NCBI GenBank assembly: GCA_025449115.1
Contig: JAHLKC010000040.1
Location: forward strand, 212,486-276,485
Source: Chytridium lagenaria
Taxonomy: Eukaryota > Chytridiomycota > Chytridiomycetes > Chytridiales > Chytridiaceae
Reading direction: 5' to 3'
DNA: 64,000 bases
Each line of letters starts with the position of its first letter. Within the stretch, counting starts at the first letter, position 1. The position numbers and the translations under genes are program-made. Of this stretch, positions 1-13,667 are shown piece by piece. The notes under the pieces are model-generated. The model ran no database searches and was not told where the DNA came from. It was given only the letters and a program-made list of their open reading frames with translations.

Positions 1-1003
1 AAGTCATATACAACGGATATTACCTCGGGCTTCTGAGGGGTCGATCGTGCAGAAAGGGAAGTTTTCAGAGGGAACGGCGGAGTTGGTCAAGGCGTTGAAG
101 AAGGAAGACTATTTTCAGACAACAACAAATCCTATTAGCTTCACCAAAGTTTTTTACATATCGTCAGCAATTATAATTATAGCACACCTTTCCGACGTTG
201 GGGAGACCAACAATACCCTACAGCATACAAAGAAAGACAAGGAGCTTAGTTTAAAGGGCCTTGTAATAATACGATCTCAGCCAGCGGCATGCACGGCGAT
301 GGCATTAAATGCAACTATATGCATGCGTATCTATACAAACCATCTTGAGATTGTTTCCCGGACGCCCAAGGAGAGGCTTCTCGACAACGGCAGTCTTCTT
401 TGGCGGCATCTTTCGTGGATGGATTCAAGTCAGAGGAGAAAAAAAAAGAGAGGCCGGCAAATTTTCAATTGAGCCTTTGCATGACAGCAGTAAGAAGCAG
501 TAATTAAAATCTGGGATCATGACCATCGTCAATAGGCACATTCCGTGAATTGGAGAGGCTAATTAATGTGATTTCAGCGGGGTTGGAGGCGCTGTCTTGA
601 TTTGGCCATATTGCCTCTTCTTGCGTAGGAGATGCGATGAGGACGGTTGAAGCAGACCCAATCTCCTTTCTGGAGAGTGTTAGAAGAAAAGGAGTAGGCG
701 TCGTGGTGTGAATGATCACGCGTCATGATTTTGTGTTATACAGCCGCGAATGTGCTAGGCTCAGTCGATACCGACGTTAAGGCTGGATAATGGACTACAA
801 GACATATGGAGGGAGGAAATGTGAGACTTTGTTTTGAAATATTAAAGAAGACGAGGCCTTTGGGTTGAAATCACTGACAAGAGAAAGCGAAAAAGAGGTT
901 AACGAATCGGAAACGGTGTGAAAGAAAACGGATATGGTTTTTGTCGTCGATGTACAGGGTTAATGAGCGGAACAGAAGGGTTCAAAAAGGTGGAAATGAA
1001 TGC
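1..1003. other. No supported gene
   Basis: I see no convincing gene in this stretch. Short open frames exist on both strands, for example 71 codons on the minus strand at 504-719, but none shows a recognisable domain or a splice-supported continuation. The last 300 bases probably hold the 3' flank of the minus-strand membrane-protein gene that ends at 1004. Confidence 0.5.
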
Positions 1004-1569
1004 TCATTTGCCGGCTGCGTAAGCTGGTGGGAATACTGCCGTGTTGGATGGTGGTGATTGCATCTCTGTTCCAGGTTCCATCCTTGGATCCATCGTGATC
1101 AGGAAATTGCTATTCTGCGGTGTTCTCCTTCCAGACGAAGCCGCATCACCTTGTCTTCTTGCATCTGGTTGCCCATCTGCGAATGAGGGTGGGGGAGGCT
1201 CGTAAACTGGTAGAATGTCCATTGGCGTGCAATCATCGGAGTAAGAGGGTCGACGTGGACGGCGTGGGGAACGTGTGGGGTCCGGCTGTGGAAGGGGAGA
1301 AGGACGGTTGCGACGGATGAAGAAGAAGCGGCCAAAGCAAACCAGCATCATGAGAATGGGGATGACGCCACTGTGAAATAAAACGACCTGGTTAATGCGA
1401 GGGCATTTTCTTGACTTTAGCAGGGCCACCCACAATATACTAACAATAATACAAAGAGATATCCGACTCTCAAAGGCGTAAATGTAAAAGGAGTAGCTTC
1501 AGGCGGGACGCTTGATACTGTTGTTACCACTGCAGGCGGCAGCGTTGTCGATGGAATGGTGGTGGACAT
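1004..1569 (-). CDS. Single-pass membrane protein with Pro-rich PPxY tail
   Basis: Two exons (1569-1445 and 1370-1004) are joined by a 74-nt intron with donor GTTAGT and acceptor TTCACAG. The splice creates one continuous hydrophobic segment, GYLFVLFGVIPILMMLVCF, followed by the basic stop-transfer FIRRNR. The N-terminal part is Ser/Thr/Pro-rich and likely extracytosolic. The tail of about 110 residues is rich in Pro, Ser and Arg, with a YEPPPPS stretch and a C-terminal PPAY. PPxY motifs in such tails commonly bind WW domains of Rsp5/NEDD4 ubiquitin ligases, so an adaptor or cargo role in membrane-protein ubiquitination is possible, but this is inference. The start was chosen at the Met just before the Ser/Thr-rich stretch. 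An upstream in-frame Met at 1641 is an alternative. No family name is recognised. The intron-restored membrane helix is the best evidence that the gene is real. Confidence 0.6.
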
Positions 1570-2160
1570 CCTGTACACAGTCAACAGCTGCACCCAAAAA
1601 AGGTGATGATGTTTTGTGAAATTGATCAAGGTTTTTTTCATAAGGTTTCGCTGTTACACCTAGATGTACATAATATATATAAGGCATGCCTATCGTTGTC
1701 CCCGTCCAGAGTCATTGACTGACATATGAGTCTACGAATGGGGTTTCTTGCATTTAAACCACAATGGTTAATCTGTTGCTATTTTACCACCAACAGCCAG
1801 GTCACCATGGAGAGTAGTCATTTTGGGACACCCTCATCTTTGTATGCACATACTATTACCTAGGTTGTCCGAGAGTGGCAATGATGTTTAAATAACATGC
1901 TATTTGTTTGAATGAAGAATCTGCGCAGAAACGCTGTCATTGAGGAGATTTGTGGACATTTCTGGATTACAAGACATGTATTATTAATGTCAATTTCAAA
2001 GCAAAATGAATTGACAAATCAATCGTTCTCAAACTAATAATTACTTTTCACTGGTATAAATCGCTTGCTCACTCCAACACCCTGTCATCATGTTCAAGAC
2101 AGCAGAGCTCGCACTTACAACTCCAACACTATCTGCTTCTCTTCAACAGCCGCACCGAAA
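1570..2160. promoter_or_regulatory. Divergent intergenic region
   Basis: This stretch separates the minus-strand membrane-protein gene from the plus-strand SnoaL-like gene. A TATAAAT element at about 2055-2061, roughly 100 bases before the ATG at 2161, is a plausible core promoter for the latter. No open frame with recognisable content was seen. Confidence 0.3.
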
Positions 2161-2715
2161 ATGTCTCTAGCCCCCCATTTACCTTTGATAGTGCGCTTGC
2201 AAAAGTAAAGAAGGCGAAACCTTGTGGAACTCTATGAACCTGAGGCCGTCGGAATGCATACACCGAAGACACTATGTTCGTGTGGATCTAACTTCTTTCT
2301 TTGCTGTCTTATTTATTTTATACCATATCTACGCTCCGTTACTCCCATTCAATACTGACATTTGAAACCCCCTTGTCGTAGTTGGCGTAACCGCGACGAA
2401 TTTATCATTGGCCGTCCTGCTGTGAAGCGCTTCCTCGAACGGAAATGGGCCAACGAGACAGAATATCGTCTTCGTAAAGAACTTTTCTGCTTTCAAGAAA
2501 ACAAAATCGCTGTACAATTTTTTTATGAATACAAGGACGCTCTTGGACAATGGTGGAGGGCTTACGGGCTCGAGGATTGGACGTTTGATGCAGCTGGGTT
2601 GATGAAGGAAAGACGGATGAGCGCGAATGATATAAAAATTCAAGAAGAAGAGAGATGGTTTGGTGATGGGGAGCTTGATAGAGGACAAGATCCTCTTCGG
2701 CTTTTGCAGCGTTGA
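2161..2715 (+). CDS. SnoaL-like / DUF1348 NTF2-fold protein (frames broken)
   Basis: The second exon reads WRNRDEFIIGRPAVKRFL, then YRLRKELFCF, KIAVQFFYEYKDA and GQWWRAYG. This is the hallmark of the small DUF1348 group within the NTF2/SnoaL fold; most members are about 150 residues and functionally uncharacterised. The first exon starts at the ATG at 2161 and contains PPFTFDSALAKVKKA, WNSM, PEAVG and YTEDT in three different frames, so several single-base indels are present. One can be located: C6 at 2171-2176, where seven C would keep the frame. The intron begins at a GTTCGT donor near 2277 and ends at CGTAG near 2382, restoring DTIWRNRD. The protein is probably cytosolic. No reaction can be assigned. 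The regular protein-level continuity argues for a functional gene with assembly errors rather than decay. Confidence 0.75.
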
Positions 2716-2794
2716 GTTTGTGATTATTTAAATGCTTTCAAAGAAAGTGTTATTAAAGTAAATTGTTTTAGAAGCTATATATGCACCAGCCGAA

Positions 2795-3257
2795 TTAAAA
2801 TTCATTTCTCCTATAATCTAATAGACTAACTCTAGAATTCTTCTTAACGAGAAATCTCCACGATGCCGTTTCAGAATGTCCAGATACTTCAGGCGTTACT
2901 ACTATTCGTTGTGAAGGACGGTGAATTCCAATCTTTTCTTTTTCTTTCCTCATATCTTCAGAAGATGGATAATCGACTTCCTCTAGAAAGAGCTTTCGCA
3001 ATGACTCGTGCCTGTCTCTGAAATAGAGGAAAAGGCTCCACCTTGACCGGTACACCGATGAAACTGCAGAGGATGTTGGATGTTGAAAGGTTTTCGATAT
3101 TGAAGATTCAACGCATTTTCAGGACATAGAAAAGTGATGCATGAGAACGGTTTTGACGGAAAATGGAATTTAAATCCTCCACAGAATCAGGTTCATTCGA
3201 TGTCGCTGGAGTTCCCGCCAACGCAAATGTACGATAGTTTTTCGAAAGCATGAGCAT
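2795..3257 (-). CDS. Small hypothetical protein
   Basis: A minus-strand gene is suggested by two matching frames. Exon 1 starts at an ATG at 3257 and runs through RSHASLFYVLKM. Exon 2, after a CTGCAG acceptor, continues with SSVYRSRWSLFLYFRDRH and ends at 2795. The donor that keeps phase is GTTGAA, which is weak. The predicted protein is about 125 residues, basic, helical in appearance, and has no membrane segment or recognised domain. It is divergent from the SET-MYND gene, about 220 bases away. The interpretation rests only on open frame and splice phase, so confidence is low. It may instead be non-coding DNA between two plus-strand genes. Confidence 0.3.
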
Positions 3258-3473
3258 CGAAGAAAAATCAATATGTGCATTTATGTTGTCGAGAAAATGA
3301 TTATTAATAATTTTTTGCAACTTTTCTTTGATAAACAACAAAGATCTGAGATTTCGAGCGGGGATTGAATTTGAAGGCAATAAAGGACAAAAACGTAAAT
3401 ACAAGGCGGGAAAGAAGGGCCCGTGCCAACATCCGCAACTATCAATCCTTCGCGTTCCCTTCATTATCATACC

Positions 3474-5039
3474 ATGGTGTCCCACAGCGCCACACCTGGA
3501 GGCCTTTACTCCATCAACGATCCCGCTGTTAAGGTGAACTACGACCCCCGTTGGGGACGAGGTTATGTCGCCTCAAGGGACTTCGCTGCAGGCGACACTC
3601 TACTCGTCGGGAAGCCTTTTGTAATTGTGCCCGACCTTGATTCAAGGGGCCATGTGTGTGCTGGGTGTGTCCGTCAGCCTAACAAGGAAGACTGCAGCCG
3701 CAAACTCCCGTATACCTGCTTGGACGGCTGTGGATGGGCCACATATTGCTCTGAGGAGTGCCGAGCAAAGGATTGGAAGAGGGGTCATCAGCACGAGTGT
3801 AAAGCCTTAAAAGAGATGGATGGATTAAACTTTGAGGGGAAGTGGGGTTACGTTGAGGACTATGCCCGTCTTGTCTTGATGATCGTCGTTGAGAGATGCC
3901 GTGAGATTGTCGATTTGGGAAGGGAATCACCGGAGTCAGTGGCTAGTTTCCTTGGAAGTCAGAGCCAAGAGCCTGTCACCCAAATACCCAAGAACACCTT
4001 TTCTGACGTCTGGACTGCATGTACCAACGCTTCTTCCTTTGGTGCTAGGATGGATAGGGAAGTCGCATGGGTTGGTCTCATCGTCGCCCGCTTTGTAGCG
4101 TTGGTCATGTACCCAGAGGTATTGAGGACAGTGTCAACATACCAAATCAAGGCGGCCGATATACTACCCGAAGAGAATGACGCATACCTCGTTAGTTACA
4201 TCGCCCAGACCCTCGCCTCCCACGCGAGCGTTATTGCTGGTAACGCGGATGGCTCTGAAGCAAAGGGCTTGGCTGGGCATCCTCTATTGTCTGACCTTAT
4301 TGAAGGTCTTGGAGGAGACCTCGATCAAGTCGCCAAGGTTCTCGCCTCGTCAATATCATTGACCTGCAGGGAGGAATGCAATTCCTTTGGACTCTACAAC
4401 TTTGCAAGACTTGGCAGTGAGGAGGAGAGACAGGGGTACGCTGGTCGGGTCTTCACATCGCCCATATTTTTCAACCACTCGTGCTCTCCAACGTGGGTCA
4501 TATTTTCCGTGACTACGCGCTCCCGGAGGCTGAGTCAAAGGTCGTTAACGGATGTCTCGTATTTTACGCTTTAAAATTCCGTCAAGGCAGGGGATGAGCT
4601 CTGCATCTCCTACGTCGGAGCTGTTGACGAAGAATTCGGCCTTCTGAGACGTCGCAAGAACTTAAAAGAAACCTTTTTCTTTGATTGCGGATGTGAGCGC
4701 TGCCGTGTCGAGCTTCTTTCGCATTATGCCACCACCAGCGACGATGCAAGTGGCCCTGTTGACACCAAGTACACGTCACAACTGGACGCATTGCTTTGCC
4801 AGAGATCAGGATGCAAGGGGTTCTACAGACCTGGTCACCTGTCGCTTTCAAGCAATGCGCTGGTATCTGCAGCACATAAAAGGTCAAAGCGAACCTCTAA
4901 TGAAGACGCTGAGAGGGATGGGACGCACCGAAAGGACAGTGGCGCGTCCCTCACTGAGAATAAGATGGGTGGAGTATCAAAACATTGTACCTGGCAATGT
5001 GAAGCGTGTGGATCTACCAGAGCCGTATCCGCTACGTGA
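3474..5039 (+). CDS. MYND-SET (SMYD-type) lysine methyltransferase
   Basis: This is a predicted S-adenosylmethionine-dependent protein-lysine methyltransferase of the SMYD class. A split SET domain begins with WGRGYVASRDFAAGD. It is interrupted by a MYND zinc finger (CAGC, then CLDGCG, YCSEEC and HQHEC, residues about 58-105). It then resumes with the substrate/cofactor motif FFNHSCSPN, with DELCISYVG and with a post-SET cysteine cluster (FDCGCERC). Two single-base frame breaks occur inside the SET core. One is at 4490-4491 (AA where AAA would give SPNVGH) and the other at 4577-4578 (an extra T). Around both, the protein resumes in the next frame. The start at 3474 follows a CC context (CCATGG). 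The frame ends at 5039, shortly after a second Cys pair (CEACG). The helical TPR-like C-terminal domain of classic SMYD proteins is not seen, so the 3' end is uncertain. Confidence 0.8.
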
Positions 5040-5781
5040 AAGCTACCCGTCCTGCTAATTATTCTTTTTATGAGAATAAAAAAAATGATAATAATATTTT
5101 AATAAATACAAAATACGATTAAACAAGTTTGGAGTCACACAACTTTTGGCATTCCTTTTTTTTTTTTCGGGGATATTTACTTTCAATTTCTCTCTTTGAA
5201 ACAAACATAAGGTGAGAAAGAAAGGGCTTTCAAATGCCGTCGCTGCCGATCCTTTATGCTCTTCGTCGGTGGTGGCGGCGTGCACAGATGCCCATACGAT
5301 TGCTTGGGTTTGCTGGGTTCTATCGTCTACATGGGGGTAGGAGGACCTCGCAGTTGGATGACGATGGTCGTTTTGGTGGATGCGGGCTTGACTTTGCCGA
5401 TCAAATTGTGGAGGATTCAAGTCGTTGGCTAGGCGCAGAGCGGGGAGTGCTCTCCACCTTTTCTCATAGCCATATGCCTTCTCGACCTTAAGTGCTTTTG
5501 GGATGGTGGAGTGAGATTGGCCTTTATCGGCGTCACATAGAGGCTTCTTGTTGTCAAAAATGAAATGAAGCTCATAGCACTCTAACATACAGACACCCTT
5601 CCGTCATTTACCGCAGTTGTAGATCTGTCTTGGGTTGTTGTGATTGTTGAGCATGGCTTTAAAAATTTATGAAACCCATCCATTCCTCCACCCTTTTTTT
5701 TTTTCGGTACTTCATACCTTTATCGGAGGACTTCATACTTATCATCCATCTTTATCTCCCTTCGCTTTCGAATTAAAGGAT
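5040..5781. promoter_or_regulatory. Intergenic region upstream of DED1
   Basis: A minus-strand open frame (5055-5588) is long but Gln/His/Lys-rich and without a recognised domain, so I do not call it a gene. The stretch from about 5680 to 5781 is T-rich and pyrimidine-rich, as often seen just before highly expressed fungal genes, and probably includes the DED1 transcription start and 5' leader. Confidence 0.3.
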
Positions 5782-8128
<2,347 letters not shown>

Positions 8129-9457
8129 GCTTTTAGGACACCTCTCTCTTTACCCTTTTTTTGGTTAGTTAGAGGCATCTTTTCTCGAGTTTTCTGTTTC
8201 TTTCACGCAGTCTGGTCCCTCTATTTTATTCCGGAAAATCATTGTATTAGCTTTCTCCTTCTGTGGGTGAGCAGGCTATCCTGCTTTCCCCACTCTTTCA
8301 CTATTCAGCCCCTTTTTTATAATTTTTGTTTTGATCTTAGCTGGGTTATGATGACCAATTTCTGCCATATCTGGGGTAACTCTTGCAGTCTACCATTTTT
8401 CCTGTCGTGTTCTCTCGTTACCCATGTGGTTATGCAACTGTTCTATTTTTTCCTCTTTATTTTTTGCACCCGCGTAAATATCCCCTGTTTGTCTTTTATT
8501 CTGCTTTCGGTTTCCGTGGATGTTTACCATTGTTTTGATCAATTTTTTTATCTCGCATATCTTTAGTTTTGAAAGGTGGAGTTCACCAACGCACGTAGAA
8601 TGGCCATGAGGACGGATGGAGTGGATTTTAGTTTTGATCACCTCCTTTTTTTCTCTCTATTTTTTTCTCTTATATCATCTCCATTTATTTATTTATAGTG
8701 GATAGATGGCAAAGCATCATCTTTGGATTAATATGGGAGGAGTTGTTGGGGGAACTGGCGAGATTATTTTTTTTCTAACTTTCGTATTTCTTTCATGCAT
8801 AAGAAATATTTTGTTTCTTCTTCTCGTTTTGTTCTTTTTTGTGAACAGGTTGCATTTTACAGAGAATTTATTGCTCTGCGGATATTTTTGTTTTCTTTGG
8901 AGGGAAACGCGTCTTTTTTTCCCTGTTTGTTGTTGTTGCCTGTTCCACTGTAAAGAGAGTTGGATAGGATTCTCTTATGTGGTGTTGTGGATTGGGTACT
9001 CGTTGCTGGTGGTTAAGGAAATGGAACATCCGCGTTCAATAATTATAGAGTCATCTTTTTTATCGCCCACAAACTGATTATCTTTTAAATTCTCCTATCG
9101 ACATGCCAGTACTTAGCTCTGATTCTGAATGTAACTGGTTGGCTGGTTGGTTTTTAATACGCGAATGTTATCAATGTGAATGCCTTCAGTTTTCAACGAC
9201 CTTAAATACATATTTACTTTTTGATTCGTTCTCGTTTCCAGAGCACCTCCATGAGGGTAAAAAAAATTTAATAGCTGCGACTTGTGTTAAGGCGGCGCCA
9301 TTCAAGTCCGGCCAAACACGACATCCTAAACCACAGCGATCTGCACACTACAAACAGATCTCTTTTCGGAGGAACGGGGAATTCTGAACATCTATCATCG
9401 TTGACCCACCTCCTCTTTGATCTTTGAAATCACCCGATACCCAAAGTAGAAGAAATC
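8129..9457. other. Pyrimidine-rich intergenic stretch
   Basis: These 1.3 kb hold no recognisable gene. The plus strand is strikingly T/C-rich (many TTTTT and TCTTT tracts), likely the DED1 3' UTR followed by the VPS9 promoter. The open frames of 60-120 codons here are products of T-rich sequence (Phe/Leu/Cys-rich translations) and are not supported. Confidence 0.4.
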
Positions 9458-11815
9458 ATGGTTGACTATGAGCATTTCTTGAGCCAGCTTCGGCAAGAGG
9501 AAGCAATGAATCTCACGGCGCAGCTTAAATCGTATGTGGATTTTTTCTTTTTTTCATGCATGGCTTTTTAGTCTGCCATTTGACGAAGTTATCTCCGCTA
9601 ACACTCCTTGTTACTTTCGTTTCTCAATCGATTTGTTGTGGCGTCTTCCTTTCTTCTGTAAACCCCGTCGGTCTATCGATCACTTTTGCATGACATGCGT
9701 CAATACTGCAAACGGAAAGATTCCTAAAGGCGTTTCATGCACAACAGAGGCCTATTCCCGAACAGCGAAAAGCTGTTGCTCGGTTTTTGGAGCATATATA
9801 TGGGGAATCGTTACAGGTTGATACGATTCAGTTAGATTGCATATGTCGGAATAGGTTTCTAAAGCATCTTATCTTTGAAATTAGAATGCCGTTTTTGCGG
9901 AAGCGACTGAAGATGATGAGCTTGAAAATATCCGTGAAGGTTGGGAAAAGGTATAGTACAAACGCATAAGATATATTGAGTTGTCATTTTTAAAAGAGGA
10001 GTGTCATAGCTCACCGTTCTTACTATTCTTTTTTTGATTTAAAGCTCCTTATGATTAAAATCTACGATCAAGTCTTTGGTGCTCCTGGAACTGACGAAAA
10101 TAAGATGACGCAGTATTTGACACGAAAGATTGAGCAGTTTTCATGGATCCAGGAACGGCATCTAGATTTGCCGTTCCAGATGGGTGCGAGTTTAGAAGTG
10201 GCGCAGGGGGAATTGTTGAGGGTGAATGGATTTAGATGCCCAAAGGATAAATTGACCATCTTACAGAACGTAATGCAGCTGATTACGGGTAAGTTTTTGC
10301 AATTCTTTAGTCTTCTATATCTTTACTTTAATGTATTGATATTGCTGTAAAAGATTTGATTCAGAAGCAGCAACAACATGCAAATAGCGACCACCTTCTT
10401 CCTGTCCTTATCCTTGCTGTGATACGGTCCAACCCCCCCGCCCTTATCAGTAATGTCAAGTTAGTCGTGCTGGCAATTCTCATCAGTTAATCTTCTAATG
10501 TATATTAGGTACATTATGAGATTCCGGTCCCCAACGGATATTGAGAAAGGAACGGTACAGTTCTGTCTCACAAGTATGGTACGTAAGAGTTGCTCGCGAT
10601 ATCTTTACTTACTCTATATATTTTATTAAACAGATGGGCGCCGTTTCCTTTATTTACAATATGAAAATCAGTTCTCTCACGTTATCGCCCGAAGAACTCC
10701 GTCAATAGTAAGTTATTAACTGGCCTCAATGTTTAACATTAATTTAAAGTGGTGGCAAACTTCAAGCTCCTCCACCTCGAACCCATTCCCGAAGCGAACT
10801 CCCTAGCAACACACCTCCGCCTCTTCCTCCTCGTGCTAGCAGCAATGTCACTCAATCTAATGGGGCTCTTGCCACATCTCCACCCACCTCTTCAAAGGTC
10901 AATGAAATCGCAACAACATTTTACTCCTCCACACTTAAAATGTTTGACTCAACCGCCACCGCCATTAAAACCGTCGCCGAAACTGCAGCTGTCACGGTTG
11001 ATGGATTTGCACAAGGGCTTATCGAACGGTTCAAGGAGGATGGGAAACCAGTCGGAAGCAATTCGTCTTTGAATACATCCAGCACGTCAAGTCTTGCTGA
11101 TACTGATTCCGCCGCCCCCCCTGCTCCACTTTCCACAACGGACAAAAGCTGGACGTCCAAACTCATTACACCTGCCATCAATCCTCAAATCAATGCAAGA
11201 CCCGGATCCTCAGCCACTGCTCTTACTGCCCCACTTGTACCAGCAATCTCACCTACCCCGAATTCCGCCTACCCCGGCTCCGTGACGCCTCCTGAGGATC
11301 TGTATGCGCAAAACACGTATGAACGGTTCGCAAATGCTAAAGACCGTGAGACGTTTGAAGCTGCACTCAGTGATGCAGAGAGAGGTGTATTGGAGGATTA
11401 CGAATTGCAGCTTGCGTTAGCATTGTCAATGTCTATTGAAGACAGACGGGCAGCAGGTATAGATATCCCACCTTCTCCCACGAAAGATACGCCGGGACAA
11501 GAAGGTATTCTTATTGATCTCGATGAGAAGCCGAAGGAACCTCCAGGTGAACTTGAAATCTCCCACCAAGCGTCTCCCGTTACACCGTCTGTAAGGAAGC
11601 AGGTGAACGCGGGAGGGTCATTCGTGGAGGAGGATGATGATTTTGAGATACCGTTGAAAAGCCCCGCAAAGAAAAAGTCTTTAGAAACTGTGAAGGCCAC
11701 CTCTTCTTCTGAGGGTGTTTTGATTGATGCTGAGAGTGCTGAGGTGCAGGCTTCATCTCCCCAAAAGACGGCGCTGACACCGACAAGCGCTTCAAACGAA
11801 GAGAGTCTTATTTAA
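9458..11815 (+). CDS. VPS9: VPS9-domain Rab5 exchange factor with a ubiquitin-interacting motif
   Basis: This is a predicted guanine-nucleotide exchange factor for Rab5/Vps21-type GTPases at endosomes. Exon 1 starts MVDYEHFLSQ. Later exons give a helical-bundle region (KAVARFLEHIYGESLQ) and then the Rabex-type REGWEK-LLMIKIYDQVFG and RHLDLPFQM. The VPS9 core follows: SDHLLPVLILAVIRSNPP, KYIMRFRSP and MGAVSFIYNMKISSLTLS. At least six short introns separate these pieces. The acidic Ser/Pro-rich C-terminal half (from 10940) contains EDYELQLALALSMSIED (about 11391-11443), which matches the UIM pattern (acidic patch, then L-x-x-A-L-x-x-S). Yeast Vps9 uses a CUE domain for the same ubiquitin contact, so the UIM is a different solution. 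The gene is convergent with LEU2, with a 216-bp gap. The last frame is intact to the stop at 11813-11815. Confidence 0.85.
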
Positions 11816-12031
11816 ATCGGCTTGCCCTATAGCCCCTGGCCTTCTCTTAATTCATCTTTTGCCTGTCCGTTTCTGCAAGTCTCCACAGCCTAATAAATAA
11901 TTGATGATAGCTAAATATATGTATTCACACGTATAAGCCTTTTTACTACAAAAGGTCATTCACTGCTGCAGAGTGAGAACAAAATTTCATTTAAGACAAG
12001 CTTTTAATTTTCTTGAATGAGATCCGAAATA

Positions 12032-13473
12032 TCAATTTGCAAGTATCCTCTTCACCTCGGCTACAACAGCATCGCCAATTTCGGTAGTGGTAGCGCTACC
12101 GCCAAGATCTTTTGTTCTAAGACCCTTTCCGCCGGTAGAGGGGTCGTCGAGGACCAACTTGACGGCTTCTTCAATCGCCTTGGCCTCACGCTCCATGCCA
12201 AGGGAGTAGCGGAGGAGGAGAGCGGCAGAAAGGATAGTGCCGATGGGGTTTGCAATGCCTAATGACCGAAAAAGAATGCGTAAGAATATGTAAACATCAG
12301 AAAAACAAATATAACCATATAAACCGTGAAAACTGACCTTGTCCAGCAATATCAGGTGCAGAACCATGAATAGGCTCGTAAAGACCAATAGCAGTCTTTC
12401 CAAACCCACTCAAACTCGCTGACGGCAAAAGTCCCAAACTACCAGGAATGACTGAGGCCTCGTCAGAAAGAATATCTCCAAACATGTTTTCAGTAATGAC
12501 GACACCGTTCAAAGCCCTTGGATCCCTGACCATCAGCATGGCGGCGGAATCCACGAGGTTGTGACGGAGAGGGATGGTAGGGAACTCTTTCTCAATGGTC
12601 TCGGTTACGACTCTGCGCCACAGCCTTGAGGTGGCGAGAACGTTGGCCTTATCGATGGAGGTAATGGGGAGCGGGGGGTTGGAGAGAAGGGCGAGTTGGG
12701 CGGCAACGCGTGTGATGCGACGGACTTCTTCAACAGAATAGGACATTTTGTCCCATGCTACATTTAAATAAGAAGGTTAATAAAAGCAAACGCTTTTGAT
12801 TCCAGTCAATGCCAATAACAACACGAGATGCGATACTCACAGTTTCCTTCACTGTCCTCTTCATAACGGTCTCCAAAGTAGATACCACCAGTAAGTTCAC
12901 GCACAATAACAAACTCGACACCTTGGACACGGTCTGCCTTGAGGGGCGACAACGGGATCAAAGACTGGGAAGGGAAGATGCAAGGTCTGATGTTTGCAAA
13001 GAGGTCAAGAGACTTGCGAATAGCAAGGAGACCCTCTTCAGGACGAGGACCTGGGGCACCGTTGCGAGCAGCGGAAGGCTTGGGCCATTGCGGACCTCCA
13101 ACGGCACCGAGGAGGATGCCTGCTGCTGAGCGGCATGCATCCAAAGTCTTTTGGGGAGGGGGTCGTCTATAAAACGATAAATGATGGCATTAGTTAAGGT
13201 CGAGCAGGGATTTATGTACAACGGAAGGACAGGGCTAACCTGTTGCGTCAATGGCGCATCCACCAATGAGCTGCTCTTCGAACTGGAGAGTAGGATCCAC
13301 AGCTTCGAGAACTCTTCTGGCCTCACGGACGACTTCAGGTCCAACACCATCTCCAGGCTTGAATGCAAGAGGTCAAGTTAGAAAGGGATACAGACTACCT
13401 GCAGGGATGAAGGGGATAACTGTTCATGTAGAACAAAACTTACCAACAACACGATACGCTTTGGGATGGCCAT
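12032..13473 (-). CDS. LEU2: 3-isopropylmalate dehydrogenase
   Basis: This enzyme oxidatively decarboxylates 3-isopropylmalate with NAD+ in leucine biosynthesis. It is an about 370-residue homodimer acting in the cytosol or mitochondria. Five exons are clear: 13473-13444 ([10 protein letters not shown]), 13357-13240 ([10 protein letters not shown] onward), 13166-12841, 12757-12338 and 12258-12032. Family motifs include [20 protein letters not shown], the catalytic Lys/Asp region [16 protein letters not shown], the adenosine loop [12 protein letters not shown] and the tail [20 protein letters not shown]. All splice phases fit. One frame break lies at 13149-13152 (AAAA on the coding strand where AAAAA restores [10 protein letters not shown]), typical of homopolymer error. 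The upstream neighbour on the same strand is TOF1, whose stop is 195 bases away, a space that must hold the LEU2 promoter. Confidence 0.96.
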
Positions 13474-13667
13474 TCTTACGAGAGTCAAAGTCGAAAGAAA
13501 GAGAAAGAATGGAGGAACGAAGGAAGGATGGGAAGAGCAAATGCAGCCAAAATTTAAATATTTTATTTTACTGATAAGATTGGATCAGAACATCAGCCCC
13601 TTCTTCAAGATCTTGTGCGTCACAGCATCATGTCAAAACACACCAGTTTTAAATCATCATGATGCCT

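Noticed and set aside
5055..5588. 177-codon minus-strand frame upstream of DED1
   Set aside because: No domain, no splice-supported neighbour and repeat-like composition at its end; more likely non-coding.
8267..9077. Phe/Leu-rich frames that look like membrane proteins
   Set aside because: They arise from T-rich intergenic DNA and lack any start context or splice support.
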